A DNA stretch of 20,533 bases, from positions 1-20,533 of the forward strand of contig JAWLCQ010000075.1 of assembly GCA_041687095.1 (NCBI GenBank), given 5' to 3'. The stretch is from JAWLCQ01 sp041687095 (lineage in GTDB: Bacteria > Planctomycetota > Phycisphaerae > SM23-33). The position numbers and the translations under genes were made by a program. The number at the start of each line of letters is the position of its first letter. The first letter of the stretch is position 1. The notes beneath the pieces were generated by a model that saw only the letters and a list, made by a program, of their open reading frames with translations, had not been told where the DNA came from and did not search any database. Shown here piece after piece: positions 6,238 to 14,000 of this stretch.

Positions 6238-6600
6238 ATGAAGATTGCAGTGACATCGACGGGACAGGATCTGGCGTCCCCCGTGGACCCGCGGTTCGGA
6301 CGGGCCTCGTACTTCCTGGTCGTCGAGACCGACACCGGGGAGTTCTCGGCCGCCGACAACCGCCAGAACCTCAACGCCGCCCAGGGCGCGGGCATCCAGG
6401 CGGGCTGCAACGCCGTGCAGCTCGGCGTGACGGCGGTCATCACCGGGCACGTCGGGCCCAAGGCCTTCGCCACCCTCCGCGCCGGGGGCGTCGAAGTCTA
6501 CACCGGCGCCAGCGGCACGGTCGCGGGGGCGATCGAGCAGTTCAAGGCCGGCACCCTCTCGCCCGCCGCATCCCCCAACGTCGAAGGGCACTGGGTGTAG
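6238..6600 (+). CDS. NifX/ORP-like Mo-Fe cluster-binding protein
   Basis: A 120-residue single-domain member of the NifB/NifX/MTH1175 family. It begins MKIAVTSTGQDLASPVDPRFG, with the typical SPVDPRFGRA strand-turn. It continues with NAAQGAGIQAGCNAVQLGVTAVITGHVGPKAF, the conserved region that forms the cluster-binding site, then GVEVYTGASGTVAGAIEQF. It resembles the stand-alone orange protein of Desulfovibrio (DVU2108) in size and domain content. The start is fixed by AAGGAG and the family N terminus. It is the first gene after the consensus sigma-54 promoter and probably the most strongly expressed of the operon. The bound metal is not determinable from sequence. Confidence 0.9.
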   Translation: MKIAVTSTGQDLASPVDPRFGRASYFLVVETDTGEFSAADNRQNLNAAQGAGIQAGCNAVQLGVTAVITGHVGPKAFATLRAGGVEVYTGASGTVAGAIEQFKAGTLSPAASPNVEGHWV

Positions 6601-6819
6601 CGGACAACCTCGATACGTTGAGTGGCGAACTGGGCAACATCGTCCTCCTGTTCAAGGCAAGCGGCCGGCGATCGCGCGTCGTGCATGGTTCCCGGTGGGT
6701 ACGCACGGCCTGCTGGCGGCGCACCAGGCAATGGAACGCCGAGGCGTTCCGGTCGAGGACTGCACATGAATGACCGACGGGACACATGCGAGATGAGACC
6801 CCGGAAGGAAAAGTTCAAC
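6601..6819 (+). other. Intergenic gap within the plus-strand operon, no supported gene
   Basis: These 219 bases separate the NifX/ORP-like gene from the next DUF5320-like gene. One plus-strand frame at about 6690-6771 reads FPVGTHGLLAAHQAMERRG and ends at a TGA (6769-6771), which looks like the C terminus of a degraded gene. No start codon or Shine-Dalgarno supports it. No promoter or terminator is evident, so read-through from the sigma-54 promoter is likely. Confidence 0.3.
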
Positions 6820-7095
6820 ATGCCGGCACTGGACGGAACAGGCCCGCGAGGAATGGGATCCATGGCGAGCCGAGGCCTCGGGATGTGCGTGGTGAGAATG
6901 CCCTGCGACCCAGCGGAGCCTGTCACGGGAGTCGCCGGCCGATCAGCGCGCCCCGTGCGGTTTCCTGCCCGGCCACATGCGGAGCTTGCTCTCCTGCGTA
7001 ACCAGGCCCGACAGATCGAGGCTATGCTCCGCGTACTTCATGAGGAAATCGCACAGTTACAGCCCGTTCCGGCACGGGAACCCCTTGGAGTCTGA
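6820..7095 (+). CDS. DUF5320-like small protein
   Basis: A 91-residue protein starting MPALDGTGPRGMGSMASRG, a diverged form of the DUF5320 N terminus (compare the minus-strand paralogue at 3082-3468). The middle has lost the long Gly-rich stretch. The C-terminal third is a predicted coiled coil (ELALLRNQARQIEAMLRVL). GGAAGGA upstream of the ATG at 6820 decides the start; the longer open frame upstream is not convincing. It ends 3 bp before the FmdE-family start. The function is unknown; its repeated presence in both operons suggests a structural part of the same complex. Confidence 0.75.
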   Translation: MPALDGTGPRGMGSMASRGLGMCVVRMPCDPAEPVTGVAGRSARPVRFPARPHAELALLRNQARQIEAMLRVLHEEIAQLQPVPAREPLGV

Positions 7096-7098
7096 ACC

Positions 7099-7668
7099 GT
7101 GTCCCTTAAGCTTCCAGATGATCTCAAGCAGTGTGTGGAATTCCACGGACACCTCTGTCCGGGCGTGGTGATCGGCTACTGCGCCGCCACGCTGGGCCTG
7201 CGCGAGCTATCCACTCGACGCGCGGGCGATGAGGAACTGATCGCCATCGTCGAGAACGACACCTGCGCTGTCGATGCCATCCAGGTGCTGACCGGATGCA
7301 CGTTCGGTAAGGGCAACCTCTTCTTCCGCGACCACGGCAAGATGGCCTTCGCCTTCGCCACCCGGGGCAACGGGCACTCGATTCGGCTCTGCCTTCGTCC
7401 CATCAGGCCGCCGGGCATCGACGAGGCGCCGGAGGACGAGCGTCGCGGCCGGCAGATCGCGTTCCTGCTGTCGCGCGACCCATCCGAGTTCTTTGAAATC
7501 CGCCGACAGCCCCTGGCATGCCTGCCGTCACCCGCACGCATCCGGGAAAGCCTTCCCTGCGAAGCGTGCGGTGAGATGGTCATGTCCACGCGCCTGCGGC
7601 AAAGAGGACGGCAGAGCGTTTGTATCCCCTGTTACGACAGTGCGCACAAGGATTGCGAAACCCTATGA
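7099..7668 (+). CDS. FmdE-family protein (formylmethanofuran dehydrogenase subunit E-like)
   Basis: A 189-residue protein with the FmdE hallmark FHGHLCPG (15-22), the second signature VENDTCAVDAIQVLTGCTFG (51-70) and GNLFFRDHGKMAFAF. The C terminus is a zinc ribbon, CEACG (Cys 154/157) and CIPC (Cys 175/178). It starts with GTG at 7099, 3 bp after the DUF5320-like stop, and overlaps the Mrp gene by ATGA, so it is firmly in the operon. FmdE proteins occur with molybdenum or tungsten enzymes and also in non-methanogens, where their role is unclear. Here a role in metal or cofactor handling next to Mo-cluster proteins is an inference. No other formylmethanofuran dehydrogenase subunit is present in the window. 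Confidence 0.9.
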   Translation: MSLKLPDDLKQCVEFHGHLCPGVVIGYCAATLGLRELSTRRAGDEELIAIVENDTCAVDAIQVLTGCTFGKGNLFFRDHGKMAFAFATRGNGHSIRLCLRPIRPPGIDEAPEDERRGRQIAFLLSRDPSEFFEIRRQPLACLPSPARIRESLPCEACGEMVMSTRLRQRGRQSVCIPCYDSAHKDCETL

Positions 7669-8915
7669 ACCAGAACACCTCACCAGGATGCCAAGTGGAC
7701 GAATCGCAGCGGGAGTTGGAGGAGTTGGAGCTTGCCACCCGCATGGAGCGGATCGGCCGCAAGATCCTCGTGCTCAGCGGCAAGGGCGGGGTGGGCAAGA
7801 GCACCGTCGCGGCCAACCTCGCAATGTCGCTCGCACGGGCAGGCAAGAAGGTTGGGCTGCTGGACGTGGACCTGCATGGCCCGAGCATCCCGAGGATGCT
7901 CGGCCTCGACGGGCAGCGGCTGGGCCCGGACGCGGGGGGCGGCATCCCGCCGATCCGCCTCAGCGAGAACCTCTCGGTCGTCTCGGTGGGCCTGCTGCTG
8001 GACGGCCCGGCCGACCCGGTGATCTGGCGGGGGCCGATGAAGTACAACGTCATCCGCCAGTTCCTCAAGGACGTCGACTGGGGCCGGCTGGACTACCTCG
8101 TGATCGATTCGCCCCCGGGCACCGGCGATGAGCCGCTGGCGGTCGCCCAACTGGTGGGCGAGGACGCGTGGGCGGTCGTGGTCACCACCCCGCAGGAAGT
8201 CGCCATCGCCGACGTGCGCCGCAGCGTGTCCTTCTGCAGGAAGCTCCACCTCCGCATCACCGGGATCGTCGAGAACATGAGCGGGATGGTCTGTCCGCAC
8301 TGCGGGGAGCAGGTGGACCCGTTCAAGGTCGGGGGCGGGGAGAAGCTCGCCGACGAGATGGGCGTGCCGTTCCTCGGCCGCATCCCGCTGGACCCGCGGA
8401 TCGTCGCCTCGGGCGACTCGGGCGCCCCGTTCGTCGACTCCGTCGCGGACAGCCCCGCCGCCCGCGCCTTCGCCGCCGTCGTGGCCCCGATCCTGAACCA
8501 CACGAAGGAAGATGATTCGCTACACCCCATCCGCCCCACCGACCGTCCGGTGGGCGCCCCCAAGGAGAATCGCACGATGAGAATCGCCCTGCCCGTCGCG
8601 GACGGGAAGCTGTGCATGCACTTCGGACACTGCGAGCAGTTCGCCCTCGTCGACGTGGACGAGGCCGCCAAGACCATCACCGCCGCGACCAGCCTCACGC
8701 CTCCGGCCCACGAACCCGGCGTCCTGCCCCGCTGGCTGCACGAGCAGGGCGCGGAGGTCATCATCGCCGGTGGGATGGGCCAGCGAGCCCAGGGGCTGTT
8801 CGCGCAGAACGGGATCCGCGTGGTCGTGGGCGCCGCGCCCGGGTCGCCTGAGGATGTAGTGAGCGCCTACCTCGCGGGGACGCTGGAAGTCGGGGCCAAT
8901 GTCTGCGACCACTGA
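7665..8915 (+). CDS. MrpORP-type protein: Mrp/NBP35 ATPase fused to a C-terminal NifX/ORP domain
   Basis: A 416-residue two-domain protein. The N-terminal Mrp/NBP35 ATPase (about 30-275) has Walker A GKGGVGKS (39-46), LLDVDLHGPSIPRMLG, IDSPPGTGDEPL and the Fe-S-bridging CPHC motif (Cys 210/213). A linker of about 25 residues leads to a NifX/ORP domain starting at Met305 (MRIALPVADGKLCMHFGHC) and ending GTLEVGANVCDH, very typical of this family. This matches MrpORP of Desulfovibrio (DVU2109), an Fe-S-bearing ATPase. The ATG at 7665 overlaps the FmdE stop. The linker reads like a translated intergenic spacer, and Met305 has its own AAGGAG. The C terminus overlaps the thioesterase start by 17 bp. 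Confidence 0.94.
   Translation: MNQNTSPGCQVDESQRELEELELATRMERIGRKILVLSGKGGVGKSTVAANLAMSLARAGKKVGLLDVDLHGPSIPRMLGLDGQRLGPDAGGGIPPIRLSENLSVVSVGLLLDGPADPVIWRGPMKYNVIRQFLKDVDWGRLDYLVIDSPPGTGDEPLAVAQLVGEDAWAVVVTTPQEVAIADVRRSVSFCRKLHLRITGIVENMSGMVCPHCGEQVDPFKVGGGEKLADEMGVPFLGRIPLDPRIVASGDSGAPFVDSVADSPAARAFAAVVAPILNHTKEDDSLHPIRPTDRPVGAPKENRTMRIALPVADGKLCMHFGHCEQFALVDVDEAAKTITAATSLTPPAHEPGVLPRWLHEQGAEVIIAGGMGQRAQGLFAQNGIRVVVGAAPGSPEDVVSAYLAGTLEVGANVCDH
8562..8579 (+). promoter_or_regulatory. Internal ribosome binding site and start for the ORP domain of MrpORP
   Basis: AAGGAG (8562-8567) lies 9 nt before an in-frame ATG (8577) that encodes the usual first residue of a NifX-family protein. It could produce a separate 112-residue ORP-domain protein in addition to the 416-residue fusion. 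The site may also be a relic of two formerly separate genes. Confidence 0.45.
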
Positions 8916-9366
8916 GCCCGCCCAGGACGTGCTGGAACGGACGCGGGAGGCGGCGCACCCGGGGTGCATCGCGTGCGGCCCGGACAACGGCGGCGGGCTG
9001 GGCCTGCGGTTCGCCCTCGGGGGTGACGGGAGCGTCGAGGCGAGCCTCGACTGCGCTCCGCACCTGCAGGGCTACGCGGGCATGCTCCACGGGGGCGTGA
9101 CGTCCACGCTGCTGGACAGCGCGATGACGAACTGCCTCTTCGCCCACGGCATCGTCGCCGTCACCGCCGAACTCACCGTCCGCTTCCGCCACCCCGTCGC
9201 CCTCGACGCCCCCTTGGCGGTGCGCGCGGAGATCGTGCGCTCCCAGGAGCCCCTGCACGTCCTGCAGGCCCGCATCGTGCAGGGCGGGCAGGTGAAGGCC
9301 AAGGCCACCGGCAAGTTCATCGAACGCCGCCACGAACCGTGGAGTTCCACAGGAGTCACCGCATGA
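8899..9366 (+). CDS. Hotdog-fold thioesterase (PaaI/4HBT-like)
   Basis: A 155-residue single hotdog domain. The N-terminal segment HPGCIACGPDNGGGLGLRF is typical of this thioesterase group. The central helix motif YAGMLHGGVTSTLLDSAM (about 59-76) holds the HGG turn expected at the acyl-CoA site, followed by strands VTAELTVRFRHPVALDAPL. The start at 8899 overlaps the MrpORP end by 17 bp, and the stop overlaps the next ATG (ATGA), so it is translationally coupled on both sides. A CoA-thioesterase activity is the family expectation. Its link to the Fe-S/Mo proteins is unexplained; it may be a passenger gene or act on an acyl product of the pathway. Confidence 0.87.
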   Translation: MSATTEPAQDVLERTREAAHPGCIACGPDNGGGLGLRFALGGDGSVEASLDCAPHLQGYAGMLHGGVTSTLLDSAMTNCLFAHGIVAVTAELTVRFRHPVALDAPLAVRAEIVRSQEPLHVLQARIVQGGQVKAKATGKFIERRHEPWSSTGVTA

Positions 9367-9992
9367 CGGTACGAGTGCTGGGAATCTGCTGCAGTCCCCG
9401 CCAGGGGCAGTCGACGTTCACGGCGATGCAGGCGTGCCTGGAGTCTGCCCGCGAGGCGGGTTCGGGGATCGAGGCCGAGCTGATCGAACTGGCGGGAAAG
9501 AAGATCGGGCCCTGCACGGCGTGCGGGATCTGCCGCCAGGGGCTCATCTGCGGGTGGGACGACGACTTCGGGGACCTGATCCCGGTGCTGTCGGATCCGC
9601 GGGTCGGGGGGATCATCCTCGGGACGCCCGTGTACTTCGGGGGCATGACCGCGCAGTGCAAGGCGCTGCTGGACCGCTGCGTCGTGTTCCGTCGCAACGG
9701 GTGGCTGCTGCGCGACAAGGTCGGGGGCGTGCTCGCCGTGGGCGGGGTCCGCAACGGCGGGCAGGAGTTGACGCTGCAGTCGGTGCGGGCGGCGATGCTC
9801 TGTCACGACATGATCTGCGTGAGCGACGGGCGAGACACGGCGCACTTCGGGGCGACGGTCTTCAGCGGAGGCGAGGGCGGCGCGGCGGCGGACAGCGACG
9901 GCCTGCGGACGGCGCGCAACCTCGGGCGGCGGGTGGCGGAACTGGCGCTGCGGCTGTCGGCTCCGCCCGACGCCGCGGCGGCCCCGCAGTGA
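9363..9992 (+). CDS. Iron-sulfur flavoprotein (NADPH-dependent FMN reductase family)
   Basis: A 209-residue flavodoxin-like protein. The N terminus VLGICCSPRQGQSTFTAM (5-22) is the FMN-phosphate loop of this family. The compact cysteine motif C-x2-C-x2-C-x5-C (Cys 51/54/57/63, CTACGICRQGLIC) matches that of archaeal and anaerobic iron-sulfur flavoproteins, which carry one [4Fe-4S] cluster. GTPVYFGGMTAQCKALLDR (88-106) is the second FMN-contact segment. AGGAG before the ATG at 9363 and the ATGA overlap with the thioesterase define the start. It is the last gene of the plus-strand operon and a plausible electron donor to the cluster proteins, though its partner is unknown. The C-terminal ~10 residues are low-complexity Ala/Pro. 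Confidence 0.88.
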   Translation: MTVRVLGICCSPRQGQSTFTAMQACLESAREAGSGIEAELIELAGKKIGPCTACGICRQGLICGWDDDFGDLIPVLSDPRVGGIILGTPVYFGGMTAQCKALLDRCVVFRRNGWLLRDKVGGVLAVGGVRNGGQELTLQSVRAAMLCHDMICVSDGRDTAHFGATVFSGGEGGAAADSDGLRTARNLGRRVAELALRLSAPPDAAAAPQ

Positions 9993-10432
9993 CTCCTCTC
10001 CCTGCTAACCCGCTTTGCCCAACGACCGCCTTCCCGCAGGCTTCCCGGCGCTCTCCCACTGCTTGAACCTCGACCGGATCGAGAACAGACATACTTCCTT
10101 CGTAACCGTTCACGGGGTGCCACCCTCAAGCGGCGCCGTTCAGCCGCTTGGGGGTGCTGCGGGGTGGCGAGCCCCACACCCCCAAGCCGCGAACAGCACG
10201 CGGCTTGAGGGTGGCACCCTGTTTGACCGGTCTCGTGAACGGTTACCTTCCTTCGCCATTCGGGCAAGTACGGCATCGAACCCTCCTGCAGCGCCACCGC
10301 CGCCCACGCCGACGACGGTATCGGGGGCAGGCGTCCCGCCCCGGGGGCCTTCCGCCGCGGAACGGTACGCTGGGGCGAAATTCCGTCGGTTTTTTGCGAC
10401 ACACGGAACGGTCGTGCGTCAAAGTATGTGTG
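9993..10432. other. Intergenic region between the ORP-type operon and the ECF sigma operon
   Basis: No gene is supportable in these 440 bases. The region holds the large palindromic element at 10101-10246, whose hairpins could end transcription from the upstream operon. A GC-rich stretch of about 186 bp leads to the sigma factor. No clear promoter for the sigma gene was found: GGAAC and CGTC boxes occur at about 10360-10390 and again near 10405-10420, but their spacing (20 and 7 nt) does not match usual ECF promoters. Confidence 0.6.
10101..10246. repeat. Nested palindromic element bounded by CGTAACCGTTCACG inverted copies
   Basis: CGTAACCGTTCACG (10101-10114) and CGTGAACGGTTAC (10234-10246) enclose a second, perfect 17-bp inverted repeat, GGGTGCCACCCTCAAGC (10115-10131) with GCTTGAGGGTGGCACCC (10203-10219). 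An inner pair lies within it: CCGCTTGGGGGTG near 10144 and CACCCCCAAGCCG near 10177. The whole 146-bp block can fold into a cruciform or long hairpin and has no coding capacity. It shares its outer ends with the element at 5938-6159 but has an unrelated centre. Confidence 0.75.
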
Positions 10433-11056
10433 ATGAGCAAAGACCAGGATGTTCGAATGGCCGCCGGCTTGCGGTCGGGCAGACAGGACGCCTGGACTGC
10501 GCTCTACGACGCCTACTTCGACCGGGTCTGGAACTTGGCCGGGCGGATGATCGGGCCCGACCCCGCCGCCGTCGCCGACGTGGTCCAGGAGACGTTCCTG
10601 GCGGCGGCACGGTCGGGGCGGGGGTTCGATCCGCAGCGGGGGGCGCTTTGGCTGTGGCTGGCGGGCATCTGCCGCAATCACGTGATGATGCACTTCCGCC
10701 GGCGGCAGCGGGACGGGCGGATCCGCCCCGGGGGGGACCTGGTGTCGGGCCTCACCGAACACCGGGCCCGCCGACAGGGGGACGGCGGGTCCGGGCCCGG
10801 GGAGGCGCTGCTGCAGGCCGAGGAGACTACCCGCGTGCGATCGACGCTCGCCTCCCTGCCCGAGGAGTACCGCTCGGTGCTGACCGCCCGCTACCTGGAG
10901 GACACGCCGATCGAGGCGCTGGCGGCGATGGCGGGATGCTCGCAGGGCGCCATGCGGTCGAAGCTGGCCCGGGCCCGCCGGGCCTTCCGCGACGCCTTCC
11001 CGCACCGAAGCGGCATGGCGGACGCAAGCGAAGGGGCGATTGAGAGCAACCCATGA
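10433..11056 (+). CDS. ECF-type RNA polymerase sigma factor
   Basis: A 207-residue sigma-70-family protein of ECF size. Region 2 spans about 20-92 (AWTALYDAYFDRVWNLAGR, then VADVVQETFLAAAR and GALWLWLAGICRNHVMMHFRR). A Gly/Arg-rich linker of about 35 residues follows. Region 4 lies at about 137-190 (STLASLPEEYRSVLTARYLE, then IEALAAMAGCSQGAMRSKLARARRAF). The ATG at 10433 was chosen because region 2 begins soon after it. No Shine-Dalgarno is obvious, and an ATG at 10457 is an alternative. Its stop overlaps the start of the giant downstream gene (ATGA), as is usual for sigma/anti-sigma pairs. The target promoters are unknown. Confidence 0.9.
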   Translation: MSKDQDVRMAAGLRSGRQDAWTALYDAYFDRVWNLAGRMIGPDPAAVADVVQETFLAAARSGRGFDPQRGALWLWLAGICRNHVMMHFRRRQRDGRIRPGGDLVSGLTEHRARRQGDGGSGPGEALLQAEETTRVRSTLASLPEEYRSVLTARYLEDTPIEALAAMAGCSQGAMRSKLARARRAFRDAFPHRSGMADASEGAIESNP

Positions 11057-14000
11057 ACACCCATGACGACCATCGCGATGACGAGCGGTTCCGGGCCCTG
11101 CTGGCGCCGCTGAACCAACAGGTCCCCCCCTGCGACGAAACGTTCCGCCGCACGCTGCGGGCGCGGTCGCTGGCGGAGTTCGCCGGGGCGGGCAGGGACG
11201 AACCAGCCAAGCAACATTCCAGCAGGAGATCACTCATGATCCGGTACGCATTGCGGTCCGGGGCGGTGGCGGTGGCGGCGGGGGTGCTGGTGGTCCTGGG
11301 GATGCTGGCGTTCCTCTCCCCCGCAGCGGCCGAACCCACGCTCGGAGAGGTCCTCAACACGCTCGCAGACGCCAACACGGCTCACCTGTCCATCCAGCAT
11401 CCCGACGCCCCGGCGGCCGAGGCCTGGTTCCGCCGCCCCGGGCTGCTGCGGAAGAACAACCCCGACGGGACGCACCTGATCGTCCGCGACCGGCGGGCGT
11501 GGCTGGTGGACGACAAGGCCAACCGCGCCACGCCGCAGTCGGCAGCACTCTTCACCGGGGACGAGCGGCGACTGGACGTGCTGGCCCTGCTGGGGCTGGG
11601 GGACGCGAAGGACCTCGCCGCCGCCCTCGCCGCCAAGCCCGCCGAGAAGGTGACGCGGGACGGGGCCGAGTGCCTCGTCTACCGCACGTTCCTGGACACG
11701 CCGCAGGGACGCATCCGCATCGACGCCACCGCCGACGCCGCCACGCTCCTCCTGCGCTCCCTCGAAACGCAGGTCGATCGCGACGGCAAGCTCCACCCGC
11801 AGGCGACGCTCACGGTCCTGGCCGTCAACGAGCCCGCGGCCGAGGAACTCTTCGTCCTCGGCGATGCCCTGGCGGAGGACGGGCGGATCGGCAAGGTCGT
11901 CGACGCCCAGGGCCTCGTGTCGGTCAAGCCCGTGATGGCCGACCGCTGGACGCCCGTGGGCATCGGAATGATCGCCCGCCCCGGCGACTGGGTCCGCACC
12001 GACGTCCGCGGGGCCAACGCCGCCACCGTCCGCCTGCTCGCCCCCGCCGAGATCGTCGTCGGCCCGGGGAGCCTCGTGGAACTCGTCACGCCCAGGCAAC
12101 TCCGCGTGCACTACGGCGAGGTGCGGGTCGACGCCGACCCCGACGGTCCCATCGAACTGCTGGGCCCCGACGACAAGGGCCTGTCCGTCGCGAAGCGAGG
12201 CGTCTACCGCGTGAAGGACGGCGTGCTGGCCGCCCTCGACGCCGACCCCCTGTGGCTCCAGAGCTACGAGGGCCAGGTCGCCAACGAGTCCATCGGGTCG
12301 CTCATCGCCAACGTCGACGGGCGGAACGTCCCGCTCACCGTCGGGTACCACAAGGTGACGGTGGACATCCGCGACCAGATCGCCCGCACGGTCGTCGAGG
12401 AGTCGTTCGTCAACCACACCGACGCGCGCCTGGAGGGCGTGTTCTACTTCCCGCTCCCGCAGGACGCGTCGATCTCGGGGTTCGGGATGTGGATCGGCGG
12501 CGAACTCATCGAGGCCGACGTCGTCGAAAAGCAGCGGGCCCGCGAGATCTACGAGACGATCCTCCGCGAGAAGCGCGACCCGGGGCTCCTGGAGTGGTCG
12601 GGGGGCAACCTCTTCAAGGCCCGCGTGTTCCCCATCGAGCCCCACTCCGAGAAGCGGATCAAGATCACCTACACCCAGGTCCTGCCCCTCAAGGGCCGCG
12701 GGTATCGCTACAGCTACGCCCTGCAGAGCGACCTGCTCCGCCTGCACCCCCTGCGCGAGCTGCAGATCGACGTGCGGGTCCACTCGGCCGTCCCGCTGGC
12801 GTCGGTGACCAGCCCCACGCACCCCGCGCGGATCGACCAGACCGCCCACGCCGCCCACGTCGAATTCGCCGCGCAGGAGTACACGCCCTCGCAGGACTTC
12901 GAAGTCGCCGTCGAGATCGACTCGCAGGCGCCCGAGGTGGTCGTCGTCCCCCATCGCCGCGGGGACGACGGGTACTTCATGCTCCTGCTCACCCCGCCCG
13001 AGGAGGGCGACGGGTGGCGCCGCGACGTCCTGCCCGCCGCCGCGCCCCAGGATCTGCTCGTGCTCGCCGATACGTCGGGCTCGATGACCCCGCGCCAGCG
13101 GGAGATCCAGGCGGAGTTCATCGCCGCGCTGCTGGGTTCGCTGGGCCCGAAGGACACCTTCAACCTCGCCGTGTGCGACGTGGACTGCCAGTGGCTCTTT
13201 GACCGCCCCGTCGGGGTGACGGACGACACCGTGTCGGCCGTCCGGGACACGCTCGCCCGGCGGGTGTCGCTGGGCTGGAGCGATCTGGACCGGGCGTTCG
13301 CGTCGGCCATGGGGCGCGTGGGGCCCGGCACGCGCGTGATCTACGTGGGGGACGGGATCCCGGCGACGGCCGATGCGGACCCCGTCGCCTTCGCCAACCG
13401 CCTCAAGCGGCTGCACGCGGGCAAGGGCGGGACGTGGTACGCGGTGAGCGTGGGCAGCACGTACGAGTCGGGCGTCCTGGCAGCCATCGCCTCGCTGGGC
13501 GGGGGCTCGGTGCGGACCGTGGACGACCCGCGCCAGGTCCGCGAGGCCGTGCGCGAGCTGCTGGGCGAGATCGCCCGCCCGCCCCTGCGCGACCTGCGGG
13601 TGGAGTTCGCAGGCCTTCGGACCGCTCGGGTGTACCCCGACCCGCTGCCGAACGTCGCGGCCGGATCGCAGCAGATCCTCCTCGGGCGCTACCTGCCCGA
13701 GGGGCAGGACCAGCAGGGCGAGGTGATCGTGAGCGGGACGCAGGGCGGGGCGCCCGTGCGGTTCCGCACGCGGGTGTCGCTGAAGGACGACGAGAGCGGC
13801 AACTCCTTCATCCCGCGCCTGTGGGCGCGGATGCACCTGGACGTCCTGCTGCAGCAGGGCGCGTCGCAGGCGATCCAGGACGAGGTCATCGCCCTGTCGG
13901 AGGAGTACCACATCATCACCCCGTACACCTCGCTGCTGGTGCTGGAAAGCGACGCCGACCGCGAGCGGTTCGGGGTGAAGCGGCGGTTCCTGATGCGGGA

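Noticed and set aside
3768..6600. True nitrogen-fixation (nif) genes, suggested by the NifX-like proteins
   Set aside because: No nitrogenase or NifB/E/N genes are present. The neighbours fit the ORP/MrpORP context, where NifX-fold proteins serve another function.
10212..10227. TGGCACCCTGTTTGAC as a third sigma-54 promoter
   Set aside because: It lies inside the palindromic repeat, departs from consensus in the -12 box, and is 206 bp from the sigma gene with no activator site nearby.
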